Shown: in pieces, positions 8,120 through 16,800 of the stretch
Numbering within the stretch: position 1 is the stretch's first letter
Layout: each line of letters starts with the position of its first letter
Source of the DNA: Deltaproteobacteria bacterium
GTDB lineage: Bacteria; Desulfobacterota; Desulfobacteria; Desulfobacterales; Desulfosarcinaceae
DNA length: 64,000 nt
NCBI GenBank assembly: GCA_021824175.1
Contig: JAKALP010000006.1
Span: 1-64,000 of the forward strand
Direction: 5' to 3'
Notes under the pieces: generated by a model
Database searches by the model: none
Told to the model about the DNA's origin: nothing
What the model saw: the letters and a program-made list of their open reading frames with translations, nothing else
Position numbers and translations under genes: made by a program

Positions 8120-9268
8120 ATGATCCATCTCACCGAAGAACAACGCATGATTCAGAGCATGGTGCGGGAATTCGCGCGCCGGGCCGTGGCTCCCGGCGCG
8201 GCCGAGCGGGATCGCACCAAAACCTTTCCGGCCGATGTGCTCAAGCAATTGGGCGAGCTGGGGCTCATGGGCATGATGGTGCCCATGGAGTACGGCGGCA
8301 GCGGTGCCGATGCCATCAGCTATGTGGCGGCCCTGGAAGAGATCGCCGCCGCCTGCGCGGCCACGGCGGTAGTGATGTCCGTGCAAAACTCCATTGTCTG
8401 CCAAACTCTGCTCCATTTCGGCACGCCCGAACAGAAAAAACGCTTTTTACTTCCCCTGGCCAAGGGAGAAGTCATCGGCGCCTTTGCTTTGACCGAGCCT
8501 GAGGCCGGCTCCGATCCGGTCAGCCAAACCACGCAGGCCGTGCGCGACGGAAAATACTACATTATTAACGGCACCAAGCGCTTCATTACTTCCGGCAAGA
8601 ATGCCCATACGGTGATCGTCACGGCCAAGACCGACGAAGCCAAACGCCACAAAGGCATTTCAGCCTTCGTGGTCAACAAAGGCACGGCCGGCTTCAAGGT
8701 GGGCCATGAAGAGGAGAAATTGGGTTTGCGGGCATCGGATACCACCGATCTGATCTTTGAGGAGTGCCGCATTCCGGCCGACCAGCGCCTGGGCGCCGAG
8801 GGCCAGGGATTTGATATCGCCATGCAGGGGCTGGACAGCGGCCGCATCGGCATTGCGGCCCAGAGCGTGGGTGTGGCCCAGGCAGCCCTGGATGCCTGTA
8901 TCCGTTACACCCAGAAGCGGACCCAGTTCGGCCAGAGTATCGCCAAATTTCAAGGCTTGCGCTGGATCGTGGCCGACATGGCCACCCAGATCGCCGCGGC
9001 CCGCCAATTGACCCTGGCCGCCGCAGCCCTCAAGGATCGCGGCCAAAACTTCACCATGCAAGCCGCCATGGCCAAACTCTTTGCCTCGGAGATGGTCAAC
9101 CGTATCACCGGCCAGGCCATCCAGCTCCACGGAGGCTATGGTTATACCCAGGACTATCCGGTGGAGCGCTACTATCGCGACGCGCGGGTCTTCACGATTT
9201 ACGAAGGCACCTCCGAAATCCAGCGCATTGTCATCGCTAACCACATTTACAAGGACAAGCGCAATTAG
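8120..9268 (+). CDS. acyl-CoA dehydrogenase (short-chain type)
   Basis: A 382-residue FAD enzyme that removes two hydrogens from an acyl-CoA and passes electrons to electron-transfer flavoprotein. The substrate/FAD signature FALTEPEAGSDP is present, as is the C-terminal GGYGYTQDYPVERYYRDAR. The catalytic base is E362 in YEGTSEIQR. Length and motifs fit butyryl-CoA/short-chain dehydrogenases. No etfAB is in the window. The ribosome site before ATG 8120 is modest (GGAGCGCAAC). It belongs functionally with the dehydratase and thiolase genes at 1.3-6.5 kb, but has its own regulator gene directly upstream. Confidence 0.93.
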   Translation: MIHLTEEQRMIQSMVREFARRAVAPGAAERDRTKTFPADVLKQLGELGLMGMMVPMEYGGSGADAISYVAALEEIAAACAATAVVMSVQNSIVCQTLLHFGTPEQKKRFLLPLAKGEVIGAFALTEPEAGSDPVSQTTQAVRDGKYYIINGTKRFITSGKNAHTVIVTAKTDEAKRHKGISAFVVNKGTAGFKVGHEEEKLGLRASDTTDLIFEECRIPADQRLGAEGQGFDIAMQGLDSGRIGIAAQSVGVAQAALDACIRYTQKRTQFGQSIAKFQGLRWIVADMATQIAAARQLTLAAAALKDRGQNFTMQAAMAKLFASEMVNRITGQAIQLHGGYGYTQDYPVERYYRDARVFTIYEGTSEIQRIVIANHIYKDKRN

Positions 9269-9470
9269 GCCCTACCCTTTTTATGACGATATTCCGCCGT
9301 GGCGCCGCTGCCCACCAATCGCCGGAAAGCGGCAAAACCATGACGGTTTTTACGGGCCAAGTAACGGGCCCCATTGGAAATAGACTATAGATTCCAATCC
9401 TTATTCGGTAGACGCGGACACGGTACGTATTTTGCTGTGAAATACGCATCACGTTGAAGGAGTACGGTTC

Positions 9471-10877
9471 ATGATGTTGCGGTTCGGGCCCGTGGCACTT
9501 GTGCTTATTGTCGCGCTGCTTGCGACGCCGGTTGAAGCCCAGCTGAAAAAACCGTTGGCGCAGGACTTGGCCCGGCATGGGGACGGAACATCCTTATTGC
9601 CGGAGGTCGTCGCCCTGTCGCTGCATGTCGTTCGCAATGGCGGCCTTGAACGGCGTACGTTTACGGCCGACGAATTGGCGGCGATGACTGAAATCACGGT
9701 GGATGGTTATGTCAACGGCGTGGTGGTGCTCACCACCACACCCTTAACGGTGACCGTCGGAGATCAGCCCATGAACACCATCCTCGATCAAGGGGATGGC
9801 AGTCATAAATTAAAATATTACGGCACCATGGCCTCTCAGCGATTTTGGGACACCTACCTGCCTCGAGGGTGCGCGGGGTCACCCGAAGCACGGATCAAAG
9901 GTCGTTACTCCTGTTTTTCCAGGGTGCCTTGGGATACTTTGAGCAAAAATCAGACCTTTGAAATTGGTTTCGGCCTAAAGAGTGCGCATCAGATCTGGAC
10001 CGTCCGCCAGGATGTGCCCCTCCAAGTGGTCTTGGCCCCCCCGCAGCAAGTTGAGCGCCCCGGGCCCATGTTCTATTATCTGGGGAAGGATTTGGGCCGA
10101 TTCAAACAGCGGTCAACGGATTTTAATGACCGCCTGGAAGCCATTCAGGCGGGGATTAAGGGTGTTGAAGCAATTGCTTCCAGCGTCATGGTCGAACAGG
10201 TCAATATCCTTGATTGCCAAGGGCCCAGCAATGCCTATACCTGTCCCAACAAAGCCGAACTCTGGATCAACAGCGAAATGTTCTGGAAGGAATCTCTGCC
10301 CGAACTGCGCATCATCGCCGAACACGAGGCCATGCACCTGCTGTCCGACCGACTGGGGTTCTCAGACAATGTACACATCAGAGACCTTTTTGCCGAGTTG
10401 ATGAGCGCCAATACTTCCTCCGCTGAGCGGGCGGCGGTCAAGGCCGCTGGATATCTCTCCAACAGCCAGACAGCCAACCCTATTTCAGCCGGGAACCATC
10501 TGTTGCTTGATTTTATCAACGAGAGCAACTTCATACGCGGCATGAACGGCGGGCACGCCCAGGAGAGTGTCGACGAATTTTGCGCCTCTTTTCTCCACAC
10601 CCTTTTTTACATCGACCGCTTGGCTCAGCTGCTCGGGCAACCAATCATCACACAACAGCATTCGCTGGTGACGCTGTCCGTCGCCGAACAAGCGCAGCTG
10701 TTAGAAGCATACCGCCGCATCCTGGAAACCATGGGCCAGGAGATCGAAAAATTAGATATTCCAGAGCCGGTGAAAACTCTTTTTCAATCCGGTCTCGCGG
10801 CCGCCCGCCAAGCGGAGAGTACGCTTGAGACCCATCGTGCGGGAGCCGCGGCCCCCCATCGGCGTCAACCGTCCTGA
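9471..10877 (+). CDS. secreted HExxH-motif putative metallopeptidase
   Basis: A 468-residue exported protein with a signal peptide (hydrophobic residues 6-20, cleavage likely after VEA or near it). Residues 280-300 contain EHEAMHLLSDRLG, a canonical HExxH zinc site (HEAMH). Further acidic residues lie in FAELMSAN and VDEFCASFLH, which could supply the third ligand. The N-terminal half is beta-rich, with no recognised domain. The start follows AAGGAGTACGGTTC. It precedes two envelope lipoproteins but is separated by 283 bp with no obvious terminator. The zinc-protease call rests on one motif; the substrate is unknown. Between 10878 and 11160 I see only the next ribosome site. Confidence 0.6.
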   Translation: MMLRFGPVALVLIVALLATPVEAQLKKPLAQDLARHGDGTSLLPEVVALSLHVVRNGGLERRTFTADELAAMTEITVDGYVNGVVVLTTTPLTVTVGDQPMNTILDQGDGSHKLKYYGTMASQRFWDTYLPRGCAGSPEARIKGRYSCFSRVPWDTLSKNQTFEIGFGLKSAHQIWTVRQDVPLQVVLAPPQQVERPGPMFYYLGKDLGRFKQRSTDFNDRLEAIQAGIKGVEAIASSVMVEQVNILDCQGPSNAYTCPNKAELWINSEMFWKESLPELRIIAEHEAMHLLSDRLGFSDNVHIRDLFAELMSANTSSAERAAVKAAGYLSNSQTANPISAGNHLLLDFINESNFIRGMNGGHAQESVDEFCASFLHTLFYIDRLAQLLGQPIITQQHSLVTLSVAEQAQLLEAYRRILETMGQEIEKLDIPEPVKTLFQSGLAAARQAESTLETHRAGAAAPHRRQPS

Positions 10878-11160
10878 ACTGCCCTTGCAATTCCATAAAT
10901 GTGACTTATCTATTTTAGATTATCAGTAGATACAGTCAGGTAAAATCGCACCTTCAAATCAAATTCTCCGCTTTCTGAAATCGCCTCAGCCGGCTCCGCG
11001 CAGGATATTTTCCTCCCAACTTGCTTCGAATCGATAGACCCGCATTGCAAAGGCCGTTTCAATTCACTGAACCACATTGGACCAGCCCTATTTGAGCGCT
11101 GAATTAGATGATTCGTTGGTGCGCGCTCCACAACCCCCAGAATCGAAAGGAGGATGACCT

Positions 11161-11589
11161 ATGTGCGTAAAACGCAATTTCATACCCAGGATGTTGGCGC
11201 TTTCTTTGTTTTCGGCGATAACTCTTTTATTTGGGGCCTGTGCGTCCCAGCCCGTTCAAATGCCTGAATATTACAGAAGCAGCCAATTCGACTATGTCCC
11301 TGACACCGGGTTCATTGAGAAAGCGGACGCCGCCGTAACTCAAGCCAAGGCCGAGGGCGCGAAAGATAGCGCACCGAAGGATTATGCCATGGCCAATGAC
11401 AAACTGAAGGAGGCTGAAGCTCGATTCCGCTTTGACGATCGTCGTGAGTCCCTGATTCTATCCCAGCAATCCGAGATCGACGCTCGAGTGGCCGCTGCCC
11501 GGGCCCAGAGCGCCCAGCTGGACCGCGAAATCCAGGCGTGGCGTTCTAAAACCAATCGGCTTCAAAAAGAGGTCGAGCAAAACCGATAG
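11161..11589 (+). CDS. DUF4398-type lipoprotein
   Basis: A 142-residue lipoprotein. A signal peptide ends in the lipobox LFGAC (Cys near residue 27), followed by a Ser-containing +2 region, suggesting outer-membrane sorting. The rest is an Ala/Lys/Glu-rich helical segment with the DUF4398-like stretch KDYAMANDKLKEAEARFRFDDR. The ribosome site AAAGGAGGATGACCT is excellent. It is co-transcribed with the OmpA-family lipoprotein 24 bp downstream, which carries the same helical module. A periplasmic tether or scaffold role is likely. Confidence 0.8.
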   Translation: MCVKRNFIPRMLALSLFSAITLLFGACASQPVQMPEYYRSSQFDYVPDTGFIEKADAAVTQAKAEGAKDSAPKDYAMANDKLKEAEARFRFDDRRESLILSQQSEIDARVAAARAQSAQLDREIQAWRSKTNRLQKEVEQNR

Positions 11590-11613
11590 CTGTTATTTCA
11601 AAGGAGGATGGAT

Positions 11614-12381
11614 ATGAAAATCATGTCAAAATGGATGATTTTGATACTGGCGCTCATGGTCGTGATAGGTTGCGCAACTTCCAAAGAGCTGTCCCAGGCG
11701 CGCCAGTCCTATTCGGAAGCCATGAATGATCCCGCCGTGGTACAAAACGGCGCCATGGCTCTTGGCGATGCCCACACCGCACTTGAGCAGGCACAGGCGG
11801 CCAATACGTGGGAAGAACAAATTAACCACGCCTATATTGCTCAACGCAATGTGGATCTGGCCAAACTCCAGGCCGCCCAGGCAAAATCCAAAATGGAACT
11901 GGCGCAGCTGCAGGGCCAGACGAATAAGCTGTCAGCTGCTTTGCACCAAGAGTCGGCCGAAGAACAACTGCGGGCCTATCGGTCCCAGACAGAGCAGATG
12001 CAGTCGCAACTCAGCAAACCCCATTTCGGTGTCGATCAGGCCCAGTTATCGGCCGAGGTTAAACCGGAACTTAAGCGGTTAGCGGAGTTTGTCCAATCCA
12101 ATCAGGGCTACCGTGTTCTCGTGGAGGGGTTTACCGACAACATCGGCACTAAAGAGTACAATCAGGAATTGGGCCAACGGCGCGCCGAAGCCGTGGCCAA
12201 GACACTGCAGGCCGATGGTATCGCGCCCGACCAGATCATTATCCGAAGCATGGGCGAAGATTTTCCGGTAGCCAGCAACAACACGGCTTCTGGCCGCCAG
12301 CAAAACCGGCGGGCGGAAATTACTATCTTGAGGGGCGAACAGACACCTAACCCTGCGGGCAAAAAAGGCGGTGGAATGTAA
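11614..12381 (+). CDS. OmpA-family peptidoglycan-binding lipoprotein with DUF4398
   Basis: A 255-residue lipoprotein. The signal peptide ends in VVIGC (lipobox). Residues about 25-125 are a helical DUF4398-like region and about 140-245 an OmpA/Pal domain with GFTDNIGTKEYNQELGQRRAEAV and NRRAEITIL, the parts that bind peptidoglycan diaminopimelate. ATG 11614 is preferred over 11608 because AAGGAGG (11601-11607) would be too close to the latter. It forms an operon with the preceding lipoprotein and probably anchors the outer membrane to the wall. Confidence 0.9.
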   Translation: MKIMSKWMILILALMVVIGCATSKELSQARQSYSEAMNDPAVVQNGAMALGDAHTALEQAQAANTWEEQINHAYIAQRNVDLAKLQAAQAKSKMELAQLQGQTNKLSAALHQESAEEQLRAYRSQTEQMQSQLSKPHFGVDQAQLSAEVKPELKRLAEFVQSNQGYRVLVEGFTDNIGTKEYNQELGQRRAEAVAKTLQADGIAPDQIIIRSMGEDFPVASNNTASGRQQNRRAEITILRGEQTPNPAGKKGGGM

Positions 12382-12404
12382 CTTGATAGACTCGGGTGCA
12401 ATAT

Positions 12405-12437
12405 GGGAGGGTGTTCGCGTGCCATCGGCACCCTCCC
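12405..12437 (+). terminator. hairpin after the OmpA lipoprotein
   Basis: Stem GGGAGGGTG / CACCCTCCC around a 15-base loop, in the spacer between convergent genes. It lacks a T-run on either strand, so termination strength is uncertain. Confidence 0.5.
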
Positions 12438-12455
12438 CAATAAGCGCCAACTTAA

Positions 12456-12590
12456 TTGAATATCGAATATCGAACAAGGAACAGCAAAAGTTGGAAATCA
12501 AGGTGCCTGTTAACTTATCGTTGCGGTACCTCACCCGCTCCAAAAAAGACTTTGTAATTCGATATTGCTTGTTCAATATTCGATATTCGT
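12456..12590. repeat. inverted pair of AATATCGAATATCGAACAAG elements
   Basis: At 12456-12482 the stretch containing GAATATCGAATATCGAACAA is followed at about 12563-12590 by its near complement (TTGTTCAATATTCGATATTCG, minor changes). The pair frames about 80 bp between the convergent OmpA and kinase genes and could form a large stem. Confidence 0.6.
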
Positions 12591-12608
12591 TTTTCAGCGG
12601 CCCGCTGA

Positions 12609-14429
12609 TTATGCGTTTGTCTCAGTGCCGTCGGCAATCTTGGGCAGCCGCGCCCGCGGCAGGCGGATTCTGAAAGTCGTGCCCTGGCCGGGTTCGGATT
12701 CATAGTCGATGCTGCCGCCGTGCTCCTGGATGATCTTCTTGGTCATCAGCAACCCCAGCCCGGTGCCGCCCAATCCTTTGGTAGTAAAAAAAGTAGAAAA
12801 GACTTTCTTCTTAATTTCGTAATCCATGCCGCAACCATTGTCGATTACTTCGTAGCAAATGACGCCATCGGTTTCGAAGGTGCGCAAGGTCACGTAAAAG
12901 GTTTGGCCGCCTTCGCTCATCTGGCAGGCATCAATGGCATTGGCCACCAGATTGGTCAGGCACTGGTGCAGGCTTTCATATTCGATGGGCGCCGGCGCGA
13001 TCTCTCCCAGGCGCTCATGGCGCAGAATCACGCCGTTGGCCTTGGCCTTGGCGCTGTACATGCTGACCACTTCCCGGGCGATCTCCGCCGGGTCATTGAG
13101 CTGCACCTTGATTTGCCGGCCCTTGGCAAAGCCCAGAAAGGCCTGGACGAACACCGAGATGCGCTCGATATTGCGTTCCAGCATCTCCATGCCTTTGCGC
13201 ACCCGGCCCACATTGCTTTTGTCCAGGCCGGTCTGGAGCATGTACATGCCCCCTTCCAGGGCCGTGATCAGATTCTTGACCCCGTGCGCCAGGCCGGCCA
13301 CGGTTTGCCCCACGGCGGCCATGCGTTCAGCCTCCAATTTTTCGCTGTGCAACTGTTTGAGCTCGCTCAAATCCTGAATGGAAAAGGCCATGCCCAGGGC
13401 CTTGCCGTCCATGCGCAACTGGTTGCCGGCCAGCCGCACCGGGACCTGGCGCCCTTCAACGGTGTTAATAGTGCTATCGGGCAGATAAACCTGATGCTCT
13501 TTTTCTTCCACCAGGGTCATGGCCTCGGCCGGCAGCATGCGCGCCAGATCTTGTTTGGATACGCGCCGGCCCGTCTCCAGGCCGAACAGGCGGCGCGCGG
13601 CTGGATTAAAGATCGTGACCTGACCCTGCTGATCCACGGCCAGAATGCCGTCCATGGCCGTGGCCACCATGGTTTCCAGGAAGGTGTGGGCGAAGTTCAA
13701 TCCATCCTGCAACTGCAGGGTCTGGGTCACATCCACGGCCATCTCCATGACCATGTCGAAGCGGTCGTTGAAGTGGCGCAGCGGAACCGTGATCACATGC
13801 AGATGAATGGTGCGGCCGTCGCGGGTGCGCCAGATGTGATGGCCGGTGTGCATCTTGCCGTCCTCAAAGGTTTGACGGGCCGTGCACTCGTTGCATTTGT
13901 GATCAAAGCCCTTGAGCCCCTGAAAGCAATAGCCGCCCACGATTTCGCCCACCATGCGCCGGGTGCGGGCGTTGGTTTTGACGATGCGGTAGTCGCGGTC
14001 AATGAGCAGGATATTGCAGGGCACCTCGTCGAAAAGTAGCTGGTACTCTTTGAGGATTTTATCCGTTTCGGTGATATCCGTATAAAGTTCGAGCAAATAG
14101 GAGATGTTTTGGTCCCCATCCCGGATTGGCAGGGTATGTTTCATGTAGCGGGCGGCCCGGCCTTCACGGTTTTGGCCGAGCACTTCGCTGCGGCGTGGTT
14201 GGCCGTCCTGGAAGGTTTCAAAGTCCATGCATTGGTTGCATACCTCGCTGCGGCCTTTGCGCACCGCATAGCATTTGCGGCCTTGCCAGACCCCGAACAT
14301 CTCCTCGAAGGCCCGGTTGGCATGTATAATGGTGTGGTCGCGGTCCACCACCGCCACGCCCATGGGAATGGCATCAAACAACTGCTCCTGGAGCCAGCGG
14401 GCGATTTGTTCCGGTGCCGAATGATTCAT
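12609..14429 (-). CDS. PAS-domain sensor histidine kinase (cytoplasmic)
   Basis: A 606-residue soluble kinase with no membrane segments. Three PAS domains lie at about 15-125, 130-240 and 250-365. The first two contain Cys pairs (CNQCMDFETF and CNECTARQTF), a hallmark of PAS sensors in anaerobic deltaproteobacteria that may bind metal or sense redox. The phospho-acceptor lies in AGLAHGVKNLI. The ATPase has NLVANAIDAC, VIDNGCGM and GGTGLGL. ATG 14429 has GAAGAAGGGGGGCGCA before it; an in-frame TTG further up overlaps the stop of the upstream remnant. The gene just upstream is a collapsed response regulator, so this kinase may now signal to the intact receiver protein at 16801. It is convergent with the OmpA operon. 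Confidence 0.92.
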   Translation of the reverse strand: MNHSAPEQIARWLQEQLFDAIPMGVAVVDRDHTIIHANRAFEEMFGVWQGRKCYAVRKGRSEVCNQCMDFETFQDGQPRRSEVLGQNREGRAARYMKHTLPIRDGDQNISYLLELYTDITETDKILKEYQLLFDEVPCNILLIDRDYRIVKTNARTRRMVGEIVGGYCFQGLKGFDHKCNECTARQTFEDGKMHTGHHIWRTRDGRTIHLHVITVPLRHFNDRFDMVMEMAVDVTQTLQLQDGLNFAHTFLETMVATAMDGILAVDQQGQVTIFNPAARRLFGLETGRRVSKQDLARMLPAEAMTLVEEKEHQVYLPDSTINTVEGRQVPVRLAGNQLRMDGKALGMAFSIQDLSELKQLHSEKLEAERMAAVGQTVAGLAHGVKNLITALEGGMYMLQTGLDKSNVGRVRKGMEMLERNIERISVFVQAFLGFAKGRQIKVQLNDPAEIAREVVSMYSAKAKANGVILRHERLGEIAPAPIEYESLHQCLTNLVANAIDACQMSEGGQTFYVTLRTFETDGVICYEVIDNGCGMDYEIKKKVFSTFFTTKGLGGTGLGLLMTKKIIQEHGGSIDYESEPGQGTTFRIRLPRARLPKIADGTETNA

Positions 14430-14443
14430 TGCGCCCCCCTTCT

Positions 14444-14558
14444 TCAATTTTCCAGCAACGCGGCCACGGTCTGAGCCAACACTTCAATCTTCAAGGACAG
14501 CCACCAGGTAGTCGCGAATATCGGATTCATCGTCGATCACCAAAACCGTTTTTGCCAT
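14444..14558 (-). pseudogene. response-regulator receiver gene with internal deletion
   Basis: ATG 14558 with a GGACGGAGG ribosome site begins a perfect receiver N-terminus, MAKTVLVIDDESDIRDYLVAVLED, given here only by its first part MAKTVLVIDDESDIRD. It stops after 24 codons. In the next frame the sequence continues as LKIEVLAQTVAALLEN and stops at 14444-14446, which looks like the end of a receiver (after the KPF segment). The middle, including the phospho-Asp and Lys, is missing. An out-of-frame internal deletion of roughly 80-90 codons is the simplest explanation. The kinase start follows 15 bp later, so translation of the remnant may still couple to it. Confidence 0.7.
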
Positions 14559-14830
14559 GGGCCTCCGTCCGCCTTTTTGCTTGACAACCCCCTCGGTTTC
14601 ATCTCTATTCATATTGGAATTATATAGATTATATTGGTGGGGTAAGCTTTGCAACCCATATCGTTTAGAGGACGCATCGGTAGCCCTACTCAACCGAAAT
14701 TAATTGGCGGGCGACAAAAATGAATGCGGCCCACCGGCAGTAAGGGAGCCGCCCTTACCACCGCGGCACATGACGATTTCCAAGCTACGCCGATATTCAT
14801 TATCACATACTTTGTGCTCAGGAGGCATGA

Positions 14831-16081
14831 ATGAAAAAGATCGTGATCCTAGGTTCAGGCGCAGGCGGCACCATGGTGGCGGCCAAACTGCACAAGGAGC
14901 TCTCTGCCAATGATTGGCAGATCACCATCATCGATAATGATGAAATGCACCACTATCAACCCGGCTGGCTCTTTATCCCCTTTGGCATCTATACCGCCGC
15001 CGATTGCATGAAGCCCAAACGCGATTTTATCCCCAAAGGGGTCAATTTTATTCTGGATGAGGTGATAGGGGTCAATCCGGACAAACGCGAGGTGGCCTGC
15101 AAAAAGGGCAACTATAGCTATGATTATCTGGTCATCGCCACCGGCTGCCACATCGCACCCGAAGAGGTGGATGGCCTGGAAGAGTGGCGCCCGGACCCCA
15201 AGGGCAACGTACACACCTTCTTTACCCTGGAAAGCGCCGTGGCCCTGTACAAGAAGATGAAGTACTTCAAAAAGGGCCGCCTGGTCTTCAACATCGCTGA
15301 AATGCCCCACAAGTGCCCGGTGGTGCCCATGGAGTTCATCTTCATGGCTGACTGGTTCTTTGCCATCAATGGCGTGCGCGACAGCGTGGAGATCGAATTC
15401 GTGACCCCCAACACCGGCATCTTCACCAAACCCATTGCCACCAGAGTGTTAAGCGTGGCGGCCGAAGAGAAGAATATCCTGGTGCGGCCCAATTTCCATC
15501 TCTCCAGCGTCAACACCGAGACCCACACCATCGAATCCGCCGGCGGCGATCAGGTCCAGTATGATCTGCTGGTCTCCACCATGCCCAATCTGGGAGCCAA
15601 ATACATAGAGGATTCGGGCATGGGCGACGGCATGGGTTATGTCATCACCAACCATCACACCCTGCGGGCCGAGAAGTACGACAACATCTATGTGGTGGGC
15701 GACGCCACCAATGTGCCCACCTCCAAGGCCGGCTCCGTGGCCCACTATGAAGCCGAAATCGTGGTGGACAATATGATCCGCGAAATCGACGGCCAGGCGC
15801 CCAAGCCGCTCTTTGACGGCCACTCCACCTGCTTTATTGTCTCCGGCTATGACAAGGCTTATCTTTTTGACTTCAACTACAAGACCGAGCCGTTGCCCGG
15901 CAAATTCCCCTTCCCAGGACTGGGGCCCTTTGATCTGGTGGGCGAAAGCTACATCAACTACTGGGGCAAAATGATGTTCAAGTGGGTCTACTGGAATCTG
16001 CTGCTCACCGGACAGGAGATGCCGCTGGAACCCCAAATGACCATGGCCGGCAAGATGTGGCCCCACGTGGCAGTAAAGTAG
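14831..16081 (+). CDS. SQR-like FAD-dependent pyridine nucleotide-disulfide oxidoreductase
   Basis: A 416-residue flavoprotein similar to sulfide:quinone reductases. It begins with the FAD motif LGSGAGG and has the second FAD block YVVGDATNVPTSKAG. Three cysteines at positions typical of SQR are kept: C106 (TGCHIAP), C162 (HKCPVVP) and C334 (STCFIV). The C-terminal region contains the amphipathic PGLGPFDLVGESYINYWGK suited to membrane contact. The ribosome site is AGGAGGC. The next gene, DUF1641, begins ten bases downstream and is a frequent partner of SQR-like proteins, which strengthens the call. The electron donor might be sulfide or another thiol or persulfide; this is inferred. Confidence 0.85.
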   Translation: MKKIVILGSGAGGTMVAAKLHKELSANDWQITIIDNDEMHHYQPGWLFIPFGIYTAADCMKPKRDFIPKGVNFILDEVIGVNPDKREVACKKGNYSYDYLVIATGCHIAPEEVDGLEEWRPDPKGNVHTFFTLESAVALYKKMKYFKKGRLVFNIAEMPHKCPVVPMEFIFMADWFFAINGVRDSVEIEFVTPNTGIFTKPIATRVLSVAAEEKNILVRPNFHLSSVNTETHTIESAGGDQVQYDLLVSTMPNLGAKYIEDSGMGDGMGYVITNHHTLRAEKYDNIYVVGDATNVPTSKAGSVAHYEAEIVVDNMIREIDGQAPKPLFDGHSTCFIVSGYDKAYLFDFNYKTEPLPGKFPFPGLGPFDLVGESYINYWGKMMFKWVYWNLLLTGQEMPLEPQMTMAGKMWPHVAVK

Positions 16082-16090
16082 GAGGCGGCC

Positions 16091-16786
16091 ATGACCAATG
16101 AGGAATTGATTCTTGCCAAGCTGGAGAAGATTGAGGCCCAGCTCGAACCAATGACCAAATCCCAGCAGGCCCTGCTGGAGCTCAAAGAGGATATCGTCCC
16201 CCTGGGCAACACGGCGGTCAAGCTGCTGATCCAGGAGCTGCGGGAAGTAGAAGCCGGCTTTCAGCTGGAAGATTTACTGCTCTTCGTTAAACGCCTGGTG
16301 CGCAACATCCGCAACCTGAACTGGGGACTAAAGCAATTGGAGAATATCATTGACTTCATCAATGACCTGGAGCCGCTGATGAAATCGGCCGTGCCCCAGG
16401 TGATCGCGCATCTGGATCAGCTGGAAAGGCGCGGCGTCTTCCGCATCATCCGGGCCATGCTGGATATTCGCGCCAAAATCGCCGACGCCTATACGCCCGA
16501 AGATATCGAACAGATTGGCGACGGCGCGGTCAATGTCCTGCGCCTGGCCAAAAAATTTGCGGAACCCAAAACCGTGGCCTTTATGGAGCGGCTGACCCAG
16601 ATGACTTCCGAGATCGATCTGACCCAGGCCCCCAAAGTGGGTCCCATGGGCTTGGCCGCGGCCGGCTTCAACAACGAAGTCAAAGAGGGGCTGGGCGTGA
16701 TTCTGGAGCTGACCAAGGCCATGGCCAAACTCAAGGCCGGCAATGGTTCGGACCAATTAAAGCAGCCGCAAATCGTCGAGAAGTAA
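16091..16786 (+). CDS. DUF1641 protein, partner of the SQR-like enzyme
   Basis: A 231-residue soluble helical protein of the DUF1641 family, with the family-like core LLFVKRLVRNIRNLNWGLKQLE and a C-terminal glycine-containing block MGLAAAGFNNEVKEGLGV. Its function is not established. Family members are found next to SQR-like flavoproteins or formate dehydrogenase genes. Its start has AGGAGGCGGCC before it, and it lies ten bases after the SQR-like gene and 14 bases before the response regulator, so the three genes are one operon. Confidence 0.85.
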   Translation: MTNEELILAKLEKIEAQLEPMTKSQQALLELKEDIVPLGNTAVKLLIQELREVEAGFQLEDLLLFVKRLVRNIRNLNWGLKQLENIIDFINDLEPLMKSAVPQVIAHLDQLERRGVFRIIRAMLDIRAKIADAYTPEDIEQIGDGAVNVLRLAKKFAEPKTVAFMERLTQMTSEIDLTQAPKVGPMGLAAAGFNNEVKEGLGVILELTKAMAKLKAGNGSDQLKQPQIVEK

Positions 16787-16800
16787 TAAAGGAGCAGACC

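Noticed and set aside
12720-14039. A 439-codon plus-strand frame antisense to the PAS kinase
   Set aside because: It is a shadow of the kinase with its complete H, N and G boxes.
14581-14609. TTGACA with TCTATT at 17 bp as a promoter for the SQR operon
   Set aside because: The -10 match is only four of six and the distance to the gene is about 220 bp; an A/T-rich minus-strand box is equally possible, so it was not listed.
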